Assembly (NCBI GenBank): GCA_964599655.1
Contig: CAZRGV010000201.1
Span: 1 to 8,916 of the forward strand
From: CAZRGV01 sp964599655
Lineage (GTDB): Bacteria > Planctomycetota > Planctomycetia > Isosphaerales > Isosphaeraceae
Direction of reading: 5' to 3'
Length of the DNA: 8,916 nucleotides
Positions 7,930 through 8,916 of the stretch are shown piece after piece (the stretch's first letter is position 1; every line of letters begins with the position of its first letter). The notes under the pieces were generated by a model, which saw nothing but the letters and a program-made list of their open reading frames with translations, was not told the origin of the DNA and searched no databases. Made by a program: the position numbers and the translations under genes.

Positions 7930-8003
7930 TGTCCCCGCCGGGAGTCGAACCCGATCTTCGACCTTCGCAGAGTCGCGTGCAAGCTCCGCCACACTCCAGG
8001 GAC
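7930..8003 (-). tRNA. tRNA-Arg (anticodon GCG)
   Basis: Acceptor GTCCCTG pairs with CGGGGAC, with one G-U pair. The anticodon stem CGACT/GGTCG encloses loop CTGCGAA, giving U33 and anticodon GCG, which reads CGC. The T stem is TCGGG/CCCGG and the discriminator is A. The D loop is slightly long (10 nt) and G-rich. G34 is unusual: most bacteria read CGC with an A34 (inosine) tRNA. Confidence 0.85.
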
Positions 8004-8024
8004 ATTGTTTGATGCGTGTGCCTC

Positions 8025-8091
8025 TCCGACCGGGATTCGAACCAGGGGCCAGACCTTCGGAGGTCCCCATGCCGATCCACGACGCGATCGG
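8025..8091 (-). pseudogene. Degenerate tRNA-like unit, Arg(CCG)-like
   Basis: A T loop (GGTTCGAATCC) and an anticodon hairpin (GGACC/GGTCT) are present, and CCGATCG can pair fully with CGGTCGG as an acceptor stem. With that acceptor only two T-stem pairs remain. With a normal 5-nt T stem there is a T-C mismatch and the acceptor pairs poorly. The anticodon loop has only 6 nt (TCCGAA), or 7 with a broken stem, in which case the anticodon would read CCG. This looks like a decayed tRNA-Arg between two intact Arg tRNAs. The exact ends are uncertain. Confidence 0.6.
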
Positions 8092-8108
8092 GATCTTGGT
8101 TCTTGAAG

Positions 8109-8180
8109 CGCCCCGGCCAGGACTCGAACCCGGAACACCTCGTTCGAAGCGAGGCATGATTTCCTTTTCACCACCGGGAC
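8109..8180 (-). tRNA. tRNA-Arg (anticodon UCG)
   Basis: Acceptor GTCCCGG pairs with CCGGGGC (one G-U). The D arm is GTGA/TCAT with loop AAAGGAAA. The anticodon stem CCTCG/CGAGG is perfect around CTTCGAA, giving U33 and anticodon UCG, which reads CGA. The T stem is CCGGG/CCTGG with one G-U, and the discriminator is G. It lies next to the other Arg units. Confidence 0.9.
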
Positions 8181-8211
8181 GAAGTTTACACGATTTTTCA
8201 AGGTTTCGGAG

Positions 8212-8285
8212 TGGACCCACCGGGAGTTGAACCCGGATTTCCGGCCTGCCGAGCCGGTGTCTTGCCGGAATTGGACCATGGGCCC
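8212..8285 (-). tRNA. tRNA-Ala (anticodon GGC), with C at position 33
   Basis: Acceptor GGGCCCA pairs with TGGGTCC, including a G3-U70 wobble, the classic alanine identity element, and discriminator A73. The anticodon stem CCGGC/GCCGG is perfect; loop TCGGCAG gives anticodon GGC but places C instead of the nearly universal U at position 33. The T stem CCGGG/CCCGG is perfect. The D arm (GTC/GAC, long loop) resembles those of Gln/Gly-type tRNAs. Confidence 0.87.
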
Positions 8286-8301
8286 GCAACGAGTCGAACA
8301 G

Positions 8302-8372
8302 TGGACCGCCGGGGAGTCGAACCCCGCTTTCCTGGTTGCGAACCAGGCGTCTTACCAATGGACCAGCAGCCC
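8302..8372 (-). tRNA. tRNA-Ala (anticodon CGC)
   Basis: Acceptor GGGCTGC pairs with GCGGTCC, again with G3-U70, and the discriminator is A73. The D arm GTC/GAC has loop CATTGGTAA. The anticodon stem CCTGG/CCAGG encloses TTCGCAA, so U33 and anticodon CGC, reading GCG. The T stem CGGGG/CCCCG is perfect. The D arm resembles that of the neighbouring Ala(GGC) unit, suggesting related origin. Confidence 0.92.
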
Positions 8373-8393
8373 TTCACAAGGTAACGCGTTGAG

Positions 8394-8476
8394 TCCGTCG
8401 GGCAGGAGTTGAACCTGCAATGCCGAGTTGGCGGGAGGGTTACGGCCTCCGGGGCTCGCCCGTGCCCAGCCGACGG
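8394..8476 (-). tRNA. tRNA-Tyr (anticodon GUA), class II, C33 and C1-G72
   Basis: Acceptor CCGTCGG pairs perfectly with CCGACGG and the discriminator is A. The D stem is GGGC/GCCC. The anticodon stem GGAGG/CCTCC encloses CCGTAAC, giving anticodon GUA with C at position 33. A 15-nt variable region contains a GCC/GGC stem, the long arm expected of bacterial tRNA-Tyr. The T stem GCAGG/CCTGC is perfect. The C1-G72 end is typical of archaeal and eukaryotic tRNA-Tyr, while bacterial ones normally have G1-C72. Confidence 0.87.
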
Positions 8477-8493
8477 GTGATTGTGGCGGTTGA

Positions 8494-8568
8494 TGGCACG
8501 GGTGGGAGTCGAACCCACAGGACACCGGAGTTTGAATCCGGCCGCTCGGCCAGTTGGCGTACCGTGCC
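8494..8568 (-). tRNA. tRNA-Leu (anticodon CAA), without a long variable arm
   Basis: Acceptor GGCACGG pairs perfectly with CCGTGCC; the discriminator is A73, as leucine needs. The D arm CGC/GCG with an 11-nt loop CAACTGGCCGA is of the Leu type. The anticodon stem CCGGA/TCCGG encloses TTCAAAC, so U33 and anticodon CAA, reading UUG. The T stem GTGGG/CCCAC is perfect. The variable loop is only about 6 nt (TGTCCT), whereas normal bacterial tRNA-Leu is class II with an arm of ten or more nt. Confidence 0.87.
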
Positions 8569-8588
8569 GCGTCGCCTCGAACATCGAG

Positions 8589-8661
8589 CGCCCCCGACGG
8601 GAGTCGAACCCGCATCTCCCGGCTGACAACCGGGCGAACCTCCCTCCGATTCCACAGGGGC
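8589..8661 (-). tRNA. tRNA-Asp (anticodon GUC)
   Basis: Acceptor GCCCCTG pairs with CGGGGGC (one G-U). The D stem is GAAT/GTTC. The anticodon stem CCCGG/CCGGG is perfect around TTGTCAG, giving U33 and anticodon GUC. The T stem is GCGGG/CCCGT with one G-U. The discriminator is G73, a known aspartate identity base. The unit looks functional. Confidence 0.92.
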
Positions 8662-8676
8662 CAAGGCGTGCCGTTA

Positions 8677-8750
8677 TGGCTCAGGCGGGATTCGAACCCG
8701 CAGCATCTCTGGTTCTAAGCGAGAGTGGTCTGCCTGTTGCCTACCGAGCC
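8677..8750 (-). tRNA. tRNA with apparent anticodon UAG (Leu codon CUA), irregular
   Basis: Acceptor GGCTCGG pairs with CTGAGCC (one G-U), the T stem GCGGG/CCCGC is perfect and the discriminator is A. The D stem is weak, with two clear pairs. The anticodon arm reads TCTCG, CTTAGAA, CCAGA: three outer pairs, a C-C mismatch, then G-C, giving U33 and anticodon UAG. Without the inner G-C pair the loop would be 9 nt. The variable loop has 5 nt, so it is not class II as a real tRNA-Leu would be. Isotype is uncertain. Confidence 0.75.
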
Positions 8751-8770
8751 GTGAAGAACTCTGCATGCAC

Positions 8771-8844
8771 TGCCCGGAGCGGGATTTGAACCCGCAGGCG
8801 CCCGGGTTGAAGCGGGGCCGCTCGGCCAGTTGGCGTATCCGGGC
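8771..8844 (-). tRNA. tRNA with anticodon UCA (complement of the UGA stop), Leu-like body
   Basis: Acceptor GCCCGGA pairs perfectly with TCCGGGC, the discriminator is A, the T stem GCGGG/CCCGC is perfect, and the D arm CGC/GCG with its 11-nt loop is identical to that of the Leu(CAA) unit. The anticodon stem CCCCG/CCGGG has one C-C mismatch (30-40) and encloses CTTCAAC, giving U33 and anticodon UCA. It is too short and has a 7-bp acceptor and 5-nt variable loop, so it is not a selenocysteine tRNA. Genes in this window use UGA as stop, so it would be an opal suppressor if charged and active, or else a decayed Leu tRNA. Confidence 0.8.
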
Positions 8845-8916
8845 TGGTCTTCGGCCGAGGCGGAAGCCGTGGAAGCTCGGCGCGAGCAGATCGGCGTGGT
8901 GGCCGGCGATGACACG
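8845..8916. other. Window tail, unassigned
   Basis: No further T-loop consensus is seen here. The last 60 or so bases are open on the plus strand with codon choice typical of a GC-rich gene (ending Ile-Gly-Val-Val-Ala-Gly-Asp-Asp-Thr), and the ending faintly recalls the C-terminal domain of arginine repressors. No start codon or ribosome-binding site is visible and the fragment is too short to call. The promoter of the tRNA array should lie in or beyond this tail, but I cannot see one. Confidence 0.3.

Larger units (their letters stand above)
7825..8844 (-). other. tRNA gene array: ten tRNA genes and one remnant, read leftward
   Basis: Eleven units each show the reverse complement of a T-loop (GGTTCRAxTCC type) at regular 75-105 nt steps. 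For ten of them I could fold acceptor, D, anticodon and T arms by hand. Spacers are about 15-35 nt, and none contains an obvious promoter or terminator, so a single polycistronic precursor is likely, entering from the right beyond position 8844. No unit encodes the 3' CCA, so maturation would need the CCA-adding enzyme. Transcription order of anticodons: UCA, UAG, GUC, CAA, GUA, CGC, GGC, UCG, remnant, GCG, GCA. Redundant and atypical anticodons suggest an accessory array, as found on some integrative elements and phages, but no mobility gene lies in the window. Confidence 0.9.

Noticed and set aside
7459..8358. Long open frames on both strands across the tRNA array, with peptides such as GSRTH, PGLEPGTP and FEPG
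   Set aside because: These are antisense or sense readings of repeated tRNA T-loops. The repeated peptide motifs recur at the tRNA spacing, a known source of false protein annotations.
8771..8844. Selenocysteine tRNA (selC), because of the UCA anticodon
   Set aside because: It has a 7-bp acceptor, 74 nt length and a 5-nt variable loop, whereas selC has an extended acceptor and a long variable arm.
7825..8844. CRISPR array, because of regular short repeats
   Set aside because: The repeated element is only the T-loop consensus; the intervening sequence pairs into cloverleaf arms rather than forming equal-length unique spacers.
8845..8916. Start of an arginine-repressor-like gene at the right edge
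   Set aside because: Only a short match (VVAGDDT) is seen, with no start codon or ribosome-binding site and too few residues.

Overview
The window looks like chromosome of a high-GC planctomycete. The main evidence is the adjacent gene pair at 3023-7618. It encodes a secreted PSCyt1/DUF1549/DUF1553 multidomain cytochrome and a Tat-exported DUF1501 protein, an arrangement that is heavily amplified in Planctomycetota and rare elsewhere. GC-rich codon use in these two genes fits Isosphaeraceae or Gemmataceae-like bacteria, but the family cannot be fixed from this sequence.

Layout, left to right. At 1-255 an open frame runs off the left edge; it may be the tail of a rightward gene, with a small hairpin after its stop. 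Positions 289-778 hold no convincing gene. At 779-2438 two rightward genes lie 22 nt apart: a four-helix membrane protein of unknown function and a TauD/TfdA-type Fe(II)/2-oxoglutarate dioxygenase with a complete metal-binding triad. Both contain AT-rich stretches unlike the genes to their right. A complex G-run/C-run palindrome at 2455-2574 follows, then about 450 nt of mostly unexplained DNA. The DUF1549/DUF1553 and DUF1501 genes form a tight two-gene operon (3 nt spacing). The first is interrupted by a 10-N assembly gap inside a conserved motif. In this family the pair is thought to act at or outside the cytoplasmic membrane in a redox or polymer-degradation role that is not well established.

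The most notable region is 7825-8844 on the minus strand. It is a dense array of ten tRNA genes with full cloverleafs plus one degenerate tRNA-like unit, spaced about 15-35 nt apart and all read leftward. In transcription order the anticodons are UCA, UAG, GUC, CAA, GUA, CGC, GGC, UCG, (CCG-like remnant), GCG, GCA. Several are abnormal. One has an anticodon complementary to the stop codon UGA, on a Leu-like body. Two have C instead of U at position 33. Leu-anticodon tRNAs lack the long variable arm. An Arg tRNA has G34. A Tyr tRNA combines a C1-G72 pair with a bacterial long variable arm. None encodes CCA. The array resembles the accessory tRNA arrays known from some mobile elements and phages, but no integrase, transposase or phage gene is visible here.

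All tRNA folds and anticodons were worked out by hand from base pairing. Protein calls come from recognisable motifs, not database searches.
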